Positions 1 to 9,600 are shown, counted from the stretch's first letter. The stretch is DNA of 64,000 nucleotides from Alistipes sp. (GCA_020026415.1 JAHHQL010000010.1:17039-81038); one strand, 5' to 3'. Notes: generated from the sequence alone by a model not told the origin. A program made the numbers and translations.

Positions 1-2
1 CG

Positions 3-398
3 AACATCCGTGAGACAATCTCCGATTTTGCATGGAACAACCGCAATATGGTCAGCTATAAATCTACGAACCCCTTCTACGGGAACGGAGAAATCACGTA
101 CACCAATATCAAAAATGATGCGAACATCGACCTTGCCTATTTTGTCTGTTTTGGCAATTCCACAGAACTCCTTACGTTCCCTCATGAAATAGACAAGGGC
201 TCAATTTGCGGATATTTCGGAAAACGTGTGGCCAATATGCCAGCTACGGTTAAAGGGACAAGTCGTGAGATAAGAGTAGAAAATTACACTTTTGACTACA
301 AACGCGATGCCGAAGGTTATATAAACGAGGTGAATATAGCCTCTTACATAAAAGGTTATACGAGTAACGATAAATACATAATCGAATATACGGATTAA
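3..398 (+). CDS. C-terminal part of a surface lipoprotein, paralogue of the next gene (5' end outside window)
   Basis: The reading frame is open to the left edge, so this is the 3' end of a longer gene. An internal ATG at 48 should not be taken as the start. The product closely matches the C-terminus of the lipoprotein at 585-1805: both contain NRNMVSYKST, the segment from YGNGEITYTN to CFGNSTELL, and KYIIEYTD at the end. The two differ only in short clustered patches. By analogy the missing part should carry a lipobox signal peptide and a BACON domain. The shared C-terminal module resembles the DUF4595-type region found after BACON domains in Bacteroidota; that assignment is from memory of the family. 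Function unknown, probably a cell-surface glycan-binding or adhesion role. Confidence 0.8.
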   Translation, partial: NIRETISDFAWNNRNMVSYKSTNPFYGNGEITYTNIKNDANIDLAYFVCFGNSTELLTFPHEIDKGSICGYFGKRVANMPATVKGTSREIRVENYTFDYKRDAEGYINEVNIASYIKGYTSNDKYIIEYTD

Positions 399-409
399 GA
401 TATTGTTAC

Positions 410-467
410 CACCAAGAAAGAAACGATGCAATTTTTCAGTTTGAATTGCATCGTTTCTTTCTTGGTG
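410..467 (+). terminator. 24-bp perfect inverted repeat, copy 1
   Basis: The arms 410-433 and 444-467 are exact reverse complements of each other, with a 10-base loop. The element begins 12 bases after the stop codon of the upstream lipoprotein. No long T-run follows the stem, so it may work as a strong mRNA-stabilising 3' hairpin as much as a classical intrinsic terminator. The same sequence recurs at 1817-1874. Confidence 0.75.
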
Positions 468-546
468 CAGACCGCTTCCTCGCAACAGGAAGGCTTCACC
501 ATTAAAAATCACGGTTTTCCGTGATGATACGAATCTGATATTGCTT

Positions 547-554
547 TACTTTTG
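547..554 (+). promoter_or_regulatory. -7 element TActTTTG of the BACON lipoprotein gene
   Basis: It matches the Bacteroidota TAnnTTTG consensus and lies 30 bases before the ATG at 585. No clear TTTG -33 element is visible at the right distance. A small perfect hairpin (7-bp arms, TTTT loop) lies just upstream at 508-525. Confidence 0.5.
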
Positions 555-584
555 TCATTATTTTTTAACGAACCAATTATTTTT

Positions 585-1805
585 ATGAAAAAATTGTTGA
601 GTATGATGCTCATGCTCGTGATGTTTGCGGCATGCAGCGATGACACGAAAGTGATCAAAGAGATCGTTCTGGACAAAGGTACAGCAACCAACCAGACCAT
701 CTATTCCGATGAGACCTCTACCAAGGAGGGTATCTCCTTCACGGCCACAGAAAAGTGGACAGCAACCGTAACCGACATCTCGACCCGTGCCGCCGAAGGT
801 CGTGTCGATTGGTTGAAACTGAGCCAATATGATGGCGGTGCGGGCAAGTTTACCCTCACCCTTACCATCGAAAAGAACGATACGGGATCCGACCGCAAGG
901 CCGAGATCAAGATCGTATGCGGCGAAACGACCATCACCGTTGTCGTGGAGCAGAAGGCGATCACCAGCGATGAAGCCGGAACCAATCCGGACCAACCTCA
1001 ATCCAAGAAAAAGGTAAAAACGATAAAGCAATATGACGACAAGAACCGATTGGAGGGGCAGGCAGATTTTTCTTATGACAACAAAGGCCGAATCGCAAAA
1101 TTAAATATAATAGATGTTTATGGTAAGACGGGGACCGATATTAGGAATACCTCTTTTACCTATAAAAAACAGGACAACGGAAATCTGATGATTGAAGTCA
1201 AATGCATAGTAACAGAAGAAGGAAAAGAAGAAAAAAAATATATTTATACCGAATACCTCTACTGCGATAATACGAGGAAGGTTGTCCGGGCAGAAGACAA
1301 TGCTCATGAATATGAATACGAATACGACAATCAGAATCAGTTGATAAAAAGTAAGGAGTTTTCTAACGTCCCTGCCCCCACCTCCAACCATGTTACCACA
1401 GGTTTTACTTCCACCTATGATACCACAGATTTTACATGGAGCAACCGCAATATGGTCAGTTATAAATCTACGGTGCGTGTATATGGGAACGGAGAAATCA
1501 CGTACACCAATATCAAAAATGATGCGAACATCGACCTTGCCTATTTTGTCTGCTTTGGCAATTCCACAGAACTCCTTATTTGCCCTTATGGAATAAAAAT
1601 GGGCTCAATTTGCGGATGTTTCGGAAAACGTGTGGCCAATATGCCAGCTACGGTTAAAGGGGCAAGTAGTTGTTCAGGAGTGGAAAATCACACTTTTGAG
1701 TACAAACGCGATGCCGAAGGTTATATAAACGAGGTGAATATAGCCACCTCTTACGGAACGAGTTATACGAGGAACAATAAATACATAATCGAATATACGG
1801 ATTAA
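585..1805 (+). CDS. BACON-domain surface lipoprotein
   Basis: The product has 406 aa. I chose the ATG at 585 over an in-frame start at 552 because it gives a clean lipoprotein signal (MKK, hydrophobic core, FAAC with Cys17). The following SDD lacks positive charge, as expected for an exported Bacteroidota lipoprotein. Residues ~33-125 look like a BACON domain (VDWLKLSQYDGG, then an alternating beta pattern ending VVVEQKA). A short Gly/Pro/Lys linker follows, then a C-terminal module of YD-type beta segments (QYDDKNRLEG, SYDNKGRIAKL, EYEYDNQNQL) that resembles DUF4595. The gene before it is a tandem paralogue. BACON domains are usually linked to carbohydrate or mucin binding; the substrate here is unknown. 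Confidence 0.85.
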   Translation: MKKLLSMMLMLVMFAACSDDTKVIKEIVLDKGTATNQTIYSDETSTKEGISFTATEKWTATVTDISTRAAEGRVDWLKLSQYDGGAGKFTLTLTIEKNDTGSDRKAEIKIVCGETTITVVVEQKAITSDEAGTNPDQPQSKKKVKTIKQYDDKNRLEGQADFSYDNKGRIAKLNIIDVYGKTGTDIRNTSFTYKKQDNGNLMIEVKCIVTEEGKEEKKYIYTEYLYCDNTRKVVRAEDNAHEYEYEYDNQNQLIKSKEFSNVPAPTSNHVTTGFTSTYDTTDFTWSNRNMVSYKSTVRVYGNGEITYTNIKNDANIDLAYFVCFGNSTELLICPYGIKMGSICGCFGKRVANMPATVKGASSCSGVENHTFEYKRDAEGYINEVNIATSYGTSYTRNNKYIIEYTD

Positions 1806-1816
1806 GATATTGTTAC

Positions 1817-1874
1817 CACCAAGAAAGAAACGATGCAATTTTTCAGTTTGAATTGCATCGTTTCTTTCTTGGTG
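1817..1874 (+). terminator. 24-bp perfect inverted repeat, copy 2
   Basis: The arms 1817-1840 and 1851-1874 are identical to those at 410-467, and the flanking sequence also matches to about 1909. It lies between the lipoprotein gene and convergent xpt and may end transcription from either side. Confidence 0.75.
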
Positions 1875-1927
1875 CAGACCGCTTCCTCGCAACAGGAAGG
1901 CTTCACCATAAATTCTCCATACGGGAT

Positions 1928-2497
1928 TTAGTGTCGGATCTTGATCCGGCAATTGTCCAGACTCTCGATGATGGCCAGCGACTCGACATGAATGCCTTGC
2001 TCGCGCAGGTAATCTCCGCCGTGCTGGAACGCCTTCTCGATGAGGAAGCCCATGCCGACCAGTTCGGCATCGGCCTGTTTCACAAGGTCGATAATGCCTT
2101 TGGCGGCGTTGCCGTTGGCCAAAAAGTCGTCGATAAACAGGATCTTGTCGCCCTCGTGGATGTAGTCGCGATTGACGCACACATTATACGAACGCTCCTT
2201 CGTGAAGGAATAAACGCTCGTCGAAAGCATGTTTTGCATGGTATTCGGAACGCTCTTCTTGGCGAAAACCACGGGAAGTTCCAACAAGTAACCCACCATA
2301 ATCGCAGGCGCGATACCGCTCGCCTCGATCGTAAGCACCTTATTGATGTCGGTGGAGGCGAAACGGCGCACGAACTCCACGGCCATGGATTTCATCAGAA
2401 TGGGATCCATCTGATGATTAATGAAGTTATCGACTTTGAGGATCCCTCCCTCGAAACATTTTCCATCCCGCAGGATGCGCTCTTCCAATGCTTTCAT
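1928..2497 (-). CDS. xpt: Xanthine phosphoribosyltransferase
   Basis: The product has 189 aa, the usual length for Xpt. It salvages xanthine to XMP using PRPP in the cytoplasm. The type I PRTase PRPP-binding loop is visible as ILFIDDFLANGNAAKG, and the N-terminus MKALEERILRDGKCFEGGILKVDNF-type sequence with NHQMDP is characteristic of Xpt. The longer in-frame start at 2548 would add 17 residues not found in the family, so the ATG at 2497 is preferred. The gene stands alone, convergent with the lipoprotein gene. I see no purine riboswitch in the short upstream region. Confidence 0.93.
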   Translation of the reverse strand: MKALEERILRDGKCFEGGILKVDNFINHQMDPILMKSMAVEFVRRFASTDINKVLTIEASGIAPAIMVGYLLELPVVFAKKSVPNTMQNMLSTSVYSFTKERSYNVCVNRDYIHEGDKILFIDDFLANGNAAKGIIDLVKQADAELVGMGFLIEKAFQHGGDYLREQGIHVESLAIIESLDNCRIKIRH

Positions 2498-2606
2498 AAG
2501 TTTTTTTAAAATGATCGCAAATATACCAAATTCCGCCCACTTTATCAAACAAATTTATGGGTCAAAACTTCTGTAAAAATAGTCTTAAACGGGAAAGAAA
2601 AGCGGG

Positions 2607-2641
2607 TTTGTAAATATTATTAAAAAAAATGAGTATATTTG
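2607..2641 (+). promoter_or_regulatory. Promoter of the IscU-like/GGGtGRT operon
   Basis: TTTG at 2607-2610 and TAtaTTTG at 2634-2641 match the Bacteroidota -33/-7 consensus. The spacer is 23 bases, slightly longer than usual, and is A/T-rich. Transcription would start near 2646, leaving a leader of about 75 bases before the ATG at 2722. Confidence 0.65.
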
Positions 2642-2721
2642 CGCCCGATTTAATTCCCCGCAAGGAATTATTTCCGCCGCACGCACATACACTTACATGT
2701 TTATCAAAACATAACACTATT

Positions 2722-3414
2722 ATGATTTATTCAACAGAGGTACAACACATGTGTGTTGTAAAGAAGGGACCCCATCACGGTCCGGCTCCCATTCCCGAAG
2801 AAGGCAAATGGGTTAAGGCTAAAGAAATCAAAGACATTTCAGGCTTGACGCACGGTATTGGCTGGTGCGCTCCCCAGCAAGGTGCCTGCAAATTGACGCT
2901 GAATATCAAAGAGGGTATCATCGAAGAGGCTCTGGTCGAGACGATCGGCTGTTCGGGTATGACCCACTCGGCAGCCATGGCAGCCGAAATCCTCCCCGGC
3001 AAAACGCTGCTGGAGGCTCTGAACACCGACCTCGTTTGCGATGCGATCAACACCGCAATGCGTGAGTTGTTCCTGCAAATCGTTTACGGTCGTTCGCAGA
3101 GCGCATTCTCGGAAGGCGGTCTGGTGATCGGTGCCGGTCTGGAAGATCTGGGCAAAGGCCTGCGCAGCCAAGTCGGTACGATGTACTCGACCAACGCCAA
3201 AGGTGTCCGTTACCTCGAAATGGCCGAGGGCTATGTAAGCCGTCTGGGTCTGGATGAGGATGGCGAGGTTTGCGGTTACGAGTTCGTTCGTCTGGGTGTC
3301 ATGATGGACCTCATCAAGAACGGTACCGATGCCAACGAAGCCCTCAAAAAGGCAACGTCGAACTACGGCCGTTTCGCCGAGGCAGTTAAATTTATTGATC
3401 CACGTAAAGAGTAA
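2722..3414 (+). CDS. IscU/NifU-like iron-sulfur scaffold protein (partner of GGGtGRT)
   Basis: The product has 230 aa. The ATG at 2722 is preferred because the upstream in-frame start at 2629 lies inside the -7 promoter element. It has the look of the IscU/NifU-N fold family: Cys49 and Cys56 in GWCAPQQGAC, Cys77 in IGCSGMTHS and Cys106 in LVCDAIN are candidate cluster ligands. The exact CxxxC/GCG pattern of classical IscU is not kept, so Fe-S assembly is an inference from family membership. It is followed after 15 bases by the GGGtGRT gene with an AGGAGG-type ribosome-binding site between, so the two are surely co-transcribed. It lies far from the suf cluster at 53-57 kb, which argues for a separate job. 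Confidence 0.75.
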   Translation: MIYSTEVQHMCVVKKGPHHGPAPIPEEGKWVKAKEIKDISGLTHGIGWCAPQQGACKLTLNIKEGIIEEALVETIGCSGMTHSAAMAAEILPGKTLLEALNTDLVCDAINTAMRELFLQIVYGRSQSAFSEGGLVIGAGLEDLGKGLRSQVGTMYSTNAKGVRYLEMAEGYVSRLGLDEDGEVCGYEFVRLGVMMDLIKNGTDANEALKKATSNYGRFAEAVKFIDPRKE

Positions 3415-3429
3415 GCAGGAGGAAGATAT

Positions 3430-4440
3430 ATGGCAAGAACAGTTAAATTCGAAAGTCAGGAACGCCGCATCGGTCATATCAATGAGGTGTTGAACTCCTA
3501 CGGTATCGCTTCGATCGAAGAGGCCGAAGCAATTTGCAACCAGTACGGTGTAGATCCCTACTTGGAGTGCGAGCAGACGCAGAACATCTGCTTCGAGAAC
3601 GCCAAGTGGGCATACGTTGTCGGTGCGGCCATCGCCCTGAAGAAGGATTGCAAGGATGCTGCCGACGCCGCCGAGGCAATCGGTGAGGGCTTGCAGGCAT
3701 TCTGCATCGCAGGTTCGGTAGCCGACGACCGTAAGGTCGGTCTGGGTCACGGTAATCTGGCAGCACGCCTGCTCCGTGAGGAGACCCAGTGCTTCGCATT
3801 CCTCGCAGGTCACGAGTCGTTCGCCGCCGCCGAGGGTGCAATCAAGATCGCCGAAATGGCCAACAAGGTACGTAAGAACCCCCTGCGTGTCATCCTGAAC
3901 GGTCTGGGTAAGGACGCCGCCATGATCATTTCGCGTATCAACGGCTTTACCTATGTTCAGACCGAGTTCGACTACTACACCGGTGAGTTGAAGGAGGTAC
4001 GTCGCAAAGCATACTCGAACGGCCCCCGCGCAAAGGTGAACTGCTACGGTGTCGATGACGTTCGTGAGGGCGTTGCCGTAATGTGGAAGGAGAATGTCGA
4101 TGTATCGATCACGGGTAACTCGACGAACCCCACTCGTTTCCAGCACCCCACGGCAGGCACCTACAAGAAGGAGCGTATTCAGGCCGGCAAACCTTACTTC
4201 TCGGTTGCATCGGGTGGCGGTACGGGTCGTACGCTGCACCCCGACAACATGGCAGCAGGTCCCGCTTCGTACGGTATGACCGACACGATGGGTCGTATGC
4301 ACTCGGATGCTCAGTTTGCAGGTTCTTCGTCGGTTCCCGCACACGTTGAGATGATGGGCTTCCTCGGCATGGGTAACAACCCCATGGTCGGTGCTACGGT
4401 AGCAGTAGCCGTTAAGGTTGCTCAGGCTCTTGCTAAATAA
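3430..4440 (+). CDS. GGGtGRT family protein (function unknown)
   Basis: The product has 336 aa. The family's naming motif GGGTGRT is present exactly at residues 262-268 and is followed by LHPDNMAAGPASYGMTD. The N-terminal half holds several cysteines (Cys36, Cys47, Cys54), and there are conserved-looking GLGHGNLAARLL and NPTRFQHPTAGTY stretches. No membrane segment or signal peptide is visible, so it is cytoplasmic. This family (Pfam GGGtGRT) has no known function and, as far as I recall, typically sits beside an IscU-like gene as here. A strong promoter, good ribosome-binding site, strong terminator and regular codon use (many CGT, GGT) suggest high expression. Confidence 0.85.
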   Translation: MARTVKFESQERRIGHINEVLNSYGIASIEEAEAICNQYGVDPYLECEQTQNICFENAKWAYVVGAAIALKKDCKDAADAAEAIGEGLQAFCIAGSVADDRKVGLGHGNLAARLLREETQCFAFLAGHESFAAAEGAIKIAEMANKVRKNPLRVILNGLGKDAAMIISRINGFTYVQTEFDYYTGELKEVRRKAYSNGPRAKVNCYGVDDVREGVAVMWKENVDVSITGNSTNPTRFQHPTAGTYKKERIQAGKPYFSVASGGGTGRTLHPDNMAAGPASYGMTDTMGRMHSDAQFAGSSSVPAHVEMMGFLGMGNNPMVGATVAVAVKVAQALAK

Positions 4441-4460
4441 GAGCCTGCGACATATAAAGA

Positions 4461-4494
4461 AAAAGTCCTGCCCGTTTCGGGCAGGACTTTTTTT
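4461..4494 (+). terminator. Intrinsic terminator of the GGGtGRT operon
   Basis: GC-rich stem GTCCTGCCC / GGGCAGGAC with a five-base loop, A-rich before and a run of seven T after it. It lies 21 bases past the stop codon. Confidence 0.92.
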
Positions 4495-4542
4495 ATTGAA
4501 AATCAAAAAAACGGCGACTGTACGGATCACCGTTTTTATCGT

Positions 4543-5466
4543 TTATTTCTGCATACGATAGGCTGACGGAGTGATTCCGGTATGATTTTTGAAATACTTG
4601 CCGAAAAATGACTGATTGGGGAAATTAAGGTAGTAGGCAATCTCCTGAATGCTCTTGGCCGAATATTTCAAAAGATTTTTTGCTTCAAGGATGACATACT
4701 CGTCAATCCAGTTCAATGCACTGCGGCCACTGGTCTGACGGATGATTGTCGTCAGGTATTTCGGCGTGAGGTTCAACTGTCCGGCATAGAAGCCCACGGA
4801 GCGTTCCTGCATGTAGTATTGTCCCAGAATCTGCATGAAGCGATGGAAATACTCCTCCTGACGGTTATGAATCGGACGCGAGAAAGGCATCAGGCTGAAC
4901 TCTTTGATGTGATGGTCGATGACACGACACAACTTGTAAATCAGCATACGGATCGCCGTACGAACGATTTCAACGGTATAGACCTCATCCTCAAAAGTCT
5001 TCCATTCGGAGGCAATGTCCTCAAACGAGTGGATGATGGGTTGGAGGTCATTTTCGGGAATGGGGATCAGCGGATTCTTGTCCAACTGAAGGAAAAGTCC
5101 CGTGAGAAGTTTCAAATCGACATTAATCCGGCGGATGAAATCCTCGGAACACATGATCAGATAAACCTCGGCATCCGCCATTGATTCCACCTGAATAATC
5201 GAACCGGGAAGATTCACATAAAGTGCATTCTCCGAAAGCGTGTAGTGATTCAGATTGGAATTGATATTCAACGATCCTTTCGAACAAACTCCGATGGCGT
5301 ATGCGTCGATACGCACGGGATAACGCAGCAACTCAGGGTGAACGACATTGGCAAAATCGACCTTCGATGCGATGAGACAACCCTCGTGATAGAGGTCTTC
5401 CTTTCGTATGCTGTTCGCCTCGATGAGTTGGGACAGCGACAGACTTTGAATTTCCTTTTTCTCCAT
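4543..5466 (-). CDS. AraC-family transcriptional regulator, divergent from RND efflux operon 1
   Basis: The product has 307 aa. The N-terminal ~190 residues resemble the cupin-like sensor half of AraC proteins. The C-terminal ~100 residues form the paired helix-turn-helix (VGFYAGQLNLTPKYLTTIIR, then KSIQEIAYYLNFPNQSFFGKYFK, ending GITPSAYRM). It is transcribed away from the efflux genes that start at 5619, so it most likely controls them. The same arrangement occurs with another AraC gene at 45701, which has a very similar C-terminus. The inducer is unknown. Confidence 0.88.
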   Translation of the reverse strand: MEKKEIQSLSLSQLIEANSIRKEDLYHEGCLIASKVDFANVVHPELLRYPVRIDAYAIGVCSKGSLNINSNLNHYTLSENALYVNLPGSIIQVESMADAEVYLIMCSEDFIRRINVDLKLLTGLFLQLDKNPLIPIPENDLQPIIHSFEDIASEWKTFEDEVYTVEIVRTAIRMLIYKLCRVIDHHIKEFSLMPFSRPIHNRQEEYFHRFMQILGQYYMQERSVGFYAGQLNLTPKYLTTIIRQTSGRSALNWIDEYVILEAKNLLKYSAKSIQEIAYYLNFPNQSFFGKYFKNHTGITPSAYRMQK

Positions 5467-5485
5467 TTTTGCATGATTTTCACGA

Positions 5486-5493
5486 CAAATATA
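5486..5493 (-). promoter_or_regulatory. -7 element TATATTTG of the AraC gene
   Basis: Read on the minus strand this is TAtaTTTG, 19 bases before the ATG at 5466. It lies in the 152-base gap shared with the divergent efflux operon. Confidence 0.5.
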
Positions 5494-5618
5494 TGAATTT
5501 TAACACTATTTGTTCATCTAAAAGTAAGAAATACGAAAAATAGATCAACATCCACGACATTAGGGTGTATGAAGATCGGCAAGAAAGTGGCAATTTTGCA
5601 TTGAAAATAAGATCAGAG

Positions 5619-6638
5619 ATGAAAAAGTTTGTTTTTTTTGCATTTTTACTTGCGCTGGCATCCTGCGGATCCAACGCACCGAGACATCAGGCGGAACCGT
5701 TGCGCATCGGTACAACAGTCGTTGCTCCGGCATCGGACATCGCCACCCGAATTTATGTGGGAACCATTGAAGAAGAGCGCAGTGTGGCACTGAGTTTTCC
5801 GTTGGGCGGGACAGTGGCTCGTTCGCTGGTCAGCGAAGGAAAATTCGTAAAGAAGGGGCAATTGCTAGCCGAACTCGACCTCACCTCGGCACAACAAACC
5901 TACGATGCCGCCGAAGCGACCCTGACTCAGGCACAGGATGCCTATGCCCGTTTGAAACAACTCTACGATGCGGAATCCCTGCCCGAAATCAAATGGGTCG
6001 AAGTACAGACCCAGTTGCGTAAGGCCGAGGCCGCATTCCAAATCGCACAAAAGAACCTGAACGATTGCACGATCACCGCTCCCTTTGCAGGTGTCATCGG
6101 CAAACGTCTGAAGGAAGCAGGGGAACAGGCTCTGCCGGGTATGCCCGTGCTTTCGCTTCTGGATATTTCAAAGGTGAAGGTCTCGTTCCCCGTTCCCGAA
6201 CAGGAGATCTCTTCGATTACGCCCCAAAGCCGCATTTTGATTGTCGTTGCCGCCTTGGGAGACAAGCAGTTCGAAGCAACAAATCCCGAAAAGAGCATTG
6301 TGGCCGACCTTGCAGCACATAGTTATAAGGTACGCGCCGAAGTGGTCGGTGACAATCACGAATTGTTGCCCGGCATGGTGTGTCGCGTGGTAGTTGCCCC
6401 AGAACACAAGGAAAAACAAGCCGAAGAATATGTTTTACCTTTATCCGCCGTTCGTGAAGATGGCAACGGTTCTCATTTTGTATGGTTGGTCGAGGACGAC
6501 CATGTGACGCGTCACAATGTGGAGGTCGGTCGCATGATCGACAACGGAATCATCATCCGCAAAGGTCTTACGACAGGTGACCGTGTCGTGAGCGACGGCA
6601 TTCAAAAGATAGGAGAGGGCAGTAAAGTCGTTTGGTAA
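5619..6638 (+). CDS. RND efflux periplasmic adaptor (membrane fusion) lipoprotein, operon 1
   Basis: The product has 339 aa. The ATG at 5619 gives a lipoprotein signal (MKKFVFFAF...ASC, Cys16); an upstream in-frame ATG at 5565 would bury it. The HlyD/AcrA pattern is clear: the lipoyl half GGTVARSLVSEGKFVKKGQLLAELD, an alpha-helical hairpin (QQTYDAAEATLTQAQDAYARLKQLYD), the second lipoyl half TITAPFAGVIGKRLKEAGE, then beta-barrel and membrane-proximal domains. It links the inner-membrane pump at 6641 to the outer-membrane channel at 9691. The stop lies two bases before the next gene's start. Confidence 0.92.
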   Translation: MKKFVFFAFLLALASCGSNAPRHQAEPLRIGTTVVAPASDIATRIYVGTIEEERSVALSFPLGGTVARSLVSEGKFVKKGQLLAELDLTSAQQTYDAAEATLTQAQDAYARLKQLYDAESLPEIKWVEVQTQLRKAEAAFQIAQKNLNDCTITAPFAGVIGKRLKEAGEQALPGMPVLSLLDISKVKVSFPVPEQEISSITPQSRILIVVAALGDKQFEATNPEKSIVADLAAHSYKVRAEVVGDNHELLPGMVCRVVVAPEHKEKQAEEYVLPLSAVREDGNGSHFVWLVEDDHVTRHNVEVGRMIDNGIIIRKGLTTGDRVVSDGIQKIGEGSKVVW

Positions 6639-6640
6639 CC

Positions 6641-9600
6641 ATGAATAAAAAAAGTAATTTGATATTATGGGCAATGCGGAACTACCGCATCACGTTCCTT
6701 GTCATCGGGTGTTTGTTCGTATTGGGTCTGTTCGGCCTGAACTACATCCCCAAGCAGGAATTTCCCGAATTTACAATCCGTCAGGGCGTGGTGGTCGGTG
6801 TTTATCCGGGTGCGACGAGCGAGGAGGTAGAAGAACAATTGGCGCGACCTTTGGAGCGTTTCATGATGACCTACAAGGAGGTCAAGCGTGCCAAGACCAC
6901 CTCTACATCCAAAAACGGATTGTGCATCCTGATGGTCGAACTCGAAGACGAAGTGACCGACAAGGATGCCGTGTGGTCAAAGATCAAACACGGTCTGGCT
7001 GCATTTAAGATGCAATTGCCGAAGGGCGTGGCCGCCGTGGTCACACAGGATGATTTCGGTGACACGTCGGCTCTTCTGATCACCATCGAATCCGACACGC
7101 GTTCCTACCGCGAATTGCAGGACTATCTCGACAAACTTAACGATCGTCTGCGTCGTATCAAGTCGGTTTCCAATCTGCGTCCCTACGGCGTGCAGTCGGA
7201 GCAGATCTCGATCTATGTCAATCGCGAACGTCTGGCGGCATACGGCATCGGCGAGCAGACGCTTGCCATGTTGCTTTCGTCGCAGGGACTGACCGCATTG
7301 GGCGGGTCGGTCAGCAATTCGACAACCGAAACCCCGATTCACCTTGCACCGACGCTCTCCAGCGAGCAGGAAGTCGCCAATCAGATCCTGTGGAGTTCAC
7401 CCACGGGCGAAGTGTTGCGTGTGAAGGATGTGGCACGTGTCGTCCGCGAGTATGACAATCCCGACAAATACATCAAGAACAACGGCCACCGTTGCGTGAT
7501 GCTTTCCATGGAAATGCGTCCGGGATTCAACATCGTGGCATTCGGCGAAGAAGTCGATGAAGTTCTGGCCGATTTCATTGCCGAGGATCTCCCCTCGGAT
7601 GTACACGTCGAACGTATTGCCGATCAGGCAAAAGTGGTGCGCAATTCGGTTTACTCGTTCCTGCGCGATCTGGTCGTTTCGATGATCATCATCATTGCAA
7701 TCATGATGCTGCTGTTCCCGTGGCGTTCGGCTGTGGTTGCGGCAATCACCATTCCGCTTTCGACCGCCATTTCGATCGGTATCATGTATGCGTGCGGCAT
7801 TCCGTTGAATACGGTAACTCTCGCCGCACTGATCGTCGTGCTGGGTATGATCGTCGATAACTCGATTGTGGTCATCGACGGCTACCTGAATTACCTCTCG
7901 ATGGGACACTCGCGTTGGTACGCCGCCGCAGAGAGTGCACGCGAATTTTTCCCGTCGCTGTTCCTCGCCACGATCTGCATCTGCATGATCTTCTTCCCGC
8001 TGCTGGCGACCAACAAAGGTATCATACTCGACTTTATCGCTTATTTCCCGTGGACGGTAGCCATCAATCTGATGGTGTCGTTGTTGCTGGCAGTACTGGT
8101 GATCCCGTTCCTCGAAATCCTCATCATCCGCAAAATGCCCGTGGCGGCAAAAGACAAACCCTCGTTCACGGATCGCGTCCTGCATCTTTACCGTCGTGTG
8201 CTGATCTGGACGTTCCGTCACGGATGGCTTACCATAGGACTGGGTATCGCATCGGTTGTCATCGCACTGATGATCGTTCCGAAACTCAATATGCGTATGC
8301 TGCCTTTCGCCGACCGAGACCAGTTCGCTGTGGAAATCTACCTTAATGCCGACGCTCCGATCGAGCGTACGACTGCCGTGGCGGATTCTGTATATAATGT
8401 ATTGAAAGCCGATCCGCGCGTGCAGTCGATGACCACGTTCGTCGGGTGTTCTTCGCCACGTTTCCAGATGAGTTACGCCCCGCAGATCGCCGGCAAGAAC
8501 TACGCCCAGTTTATCGTAAACACCGCTTCTCTGGAAGAGACCGACAAACTGCTCGACGAATATTCCGACCAATGGAACGACCGCTTCCCCGATGCGCAAA
8601 TCAAGTTCAAGCAGTTGGACTATCAGAACGTACCGGGATTGGAGTTGCGTTTCTATGGCGACGACATCGACTCGCTGAAGGTTGCGGGCGAGCGTCTGAT
8701 GGCCAAGATGCGCGAAATGCCCGAATTGAAATGGGTACACTCCGACTACGCGACACAGCAGGCTGTGATCGATGTAAAACTCGATCCCGTGACGGCTCCG
8801 CAGTTGGGCGTGACGCGCACGACGGCAGCCATCAACCTTGCTTTGGCAGGAGACAACCTTCCGATCGGTTCGGTTTGGGAGGGCGACTATGAACTGCCTG
8901 TCAAACTCAAGATCGACCCGTCGCTCGGCGAACGTACGTTGAGCGATGTCGAGAATACATTCATCTCGACCGTTGTTCCGACGGTGAGCGTTCCTTTACG
9001 TCAGATTGCAAAAGTGGAACCTCGCTGGAGCGAGAGCCAGATCGTACACCGCAACGGAGTACGTTGCCTGTCGGTTTCGGCTGATTTGAAACGCGGCGAA
9101 AATGCACTGAAGATGCTCGGCAAAATCACCGATGTCCTCAAGAACGAAATCACTCTGCCTCAGGGTGTCACGACCGAAATCGGCGGTGAGTATGAATTTG
9201 ACATGGAAACCTTTCCCCCTATTGCAACGGGTCTGGGTGTGTCGCTGATCATCATTTTCTTCTTTATTCTGTCGAATTTCCGAGAGTTCAAGATCACGAT
9301 TGTCGTCATGCTGTCCATGTCGCTGTGTCTGTTCGGTGCGATGATCGGACTGTGGATTTCCGGATTTACGATCGGTCTTACGTCGGTATTGGGATTCATC
9401 ACCCTATTGGGTATGATCGTGCGTAATGTCATCCTGATGTACCAGCATGCCGAAGAAAAGCGTCTGCACGACCGTTGGCCGGCACGCATCGCCGCCTATG
9501 ATGCAGGTCGTCGCCGTATGGTTCCCATCTTCCTCACCACAGCCACCACGGCCGTCGGTGTGATCCCGATGATGGTCAGCGGAAGTACGTTCTGGGCTCC

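Noticed and set aside
1853..2509. 218-aa plus-strand frame over xpt
   Set aside because: It is the complement of xpt. It begins inside the inverted repeat after the lipoprotein gene.
2839..4530. 563-aa reading frame on the minus strand
   Set aside because: It lies antisense to the IscU-like and GGGtGRT genes, which have clear family matches. The frame is an artefact of their codon use.
7397..8740. 447-aa minus-strand frame
   Set aside because: Antisense to the RND pump gene. Composition is His/Arg/Gln-rich without any known domain.
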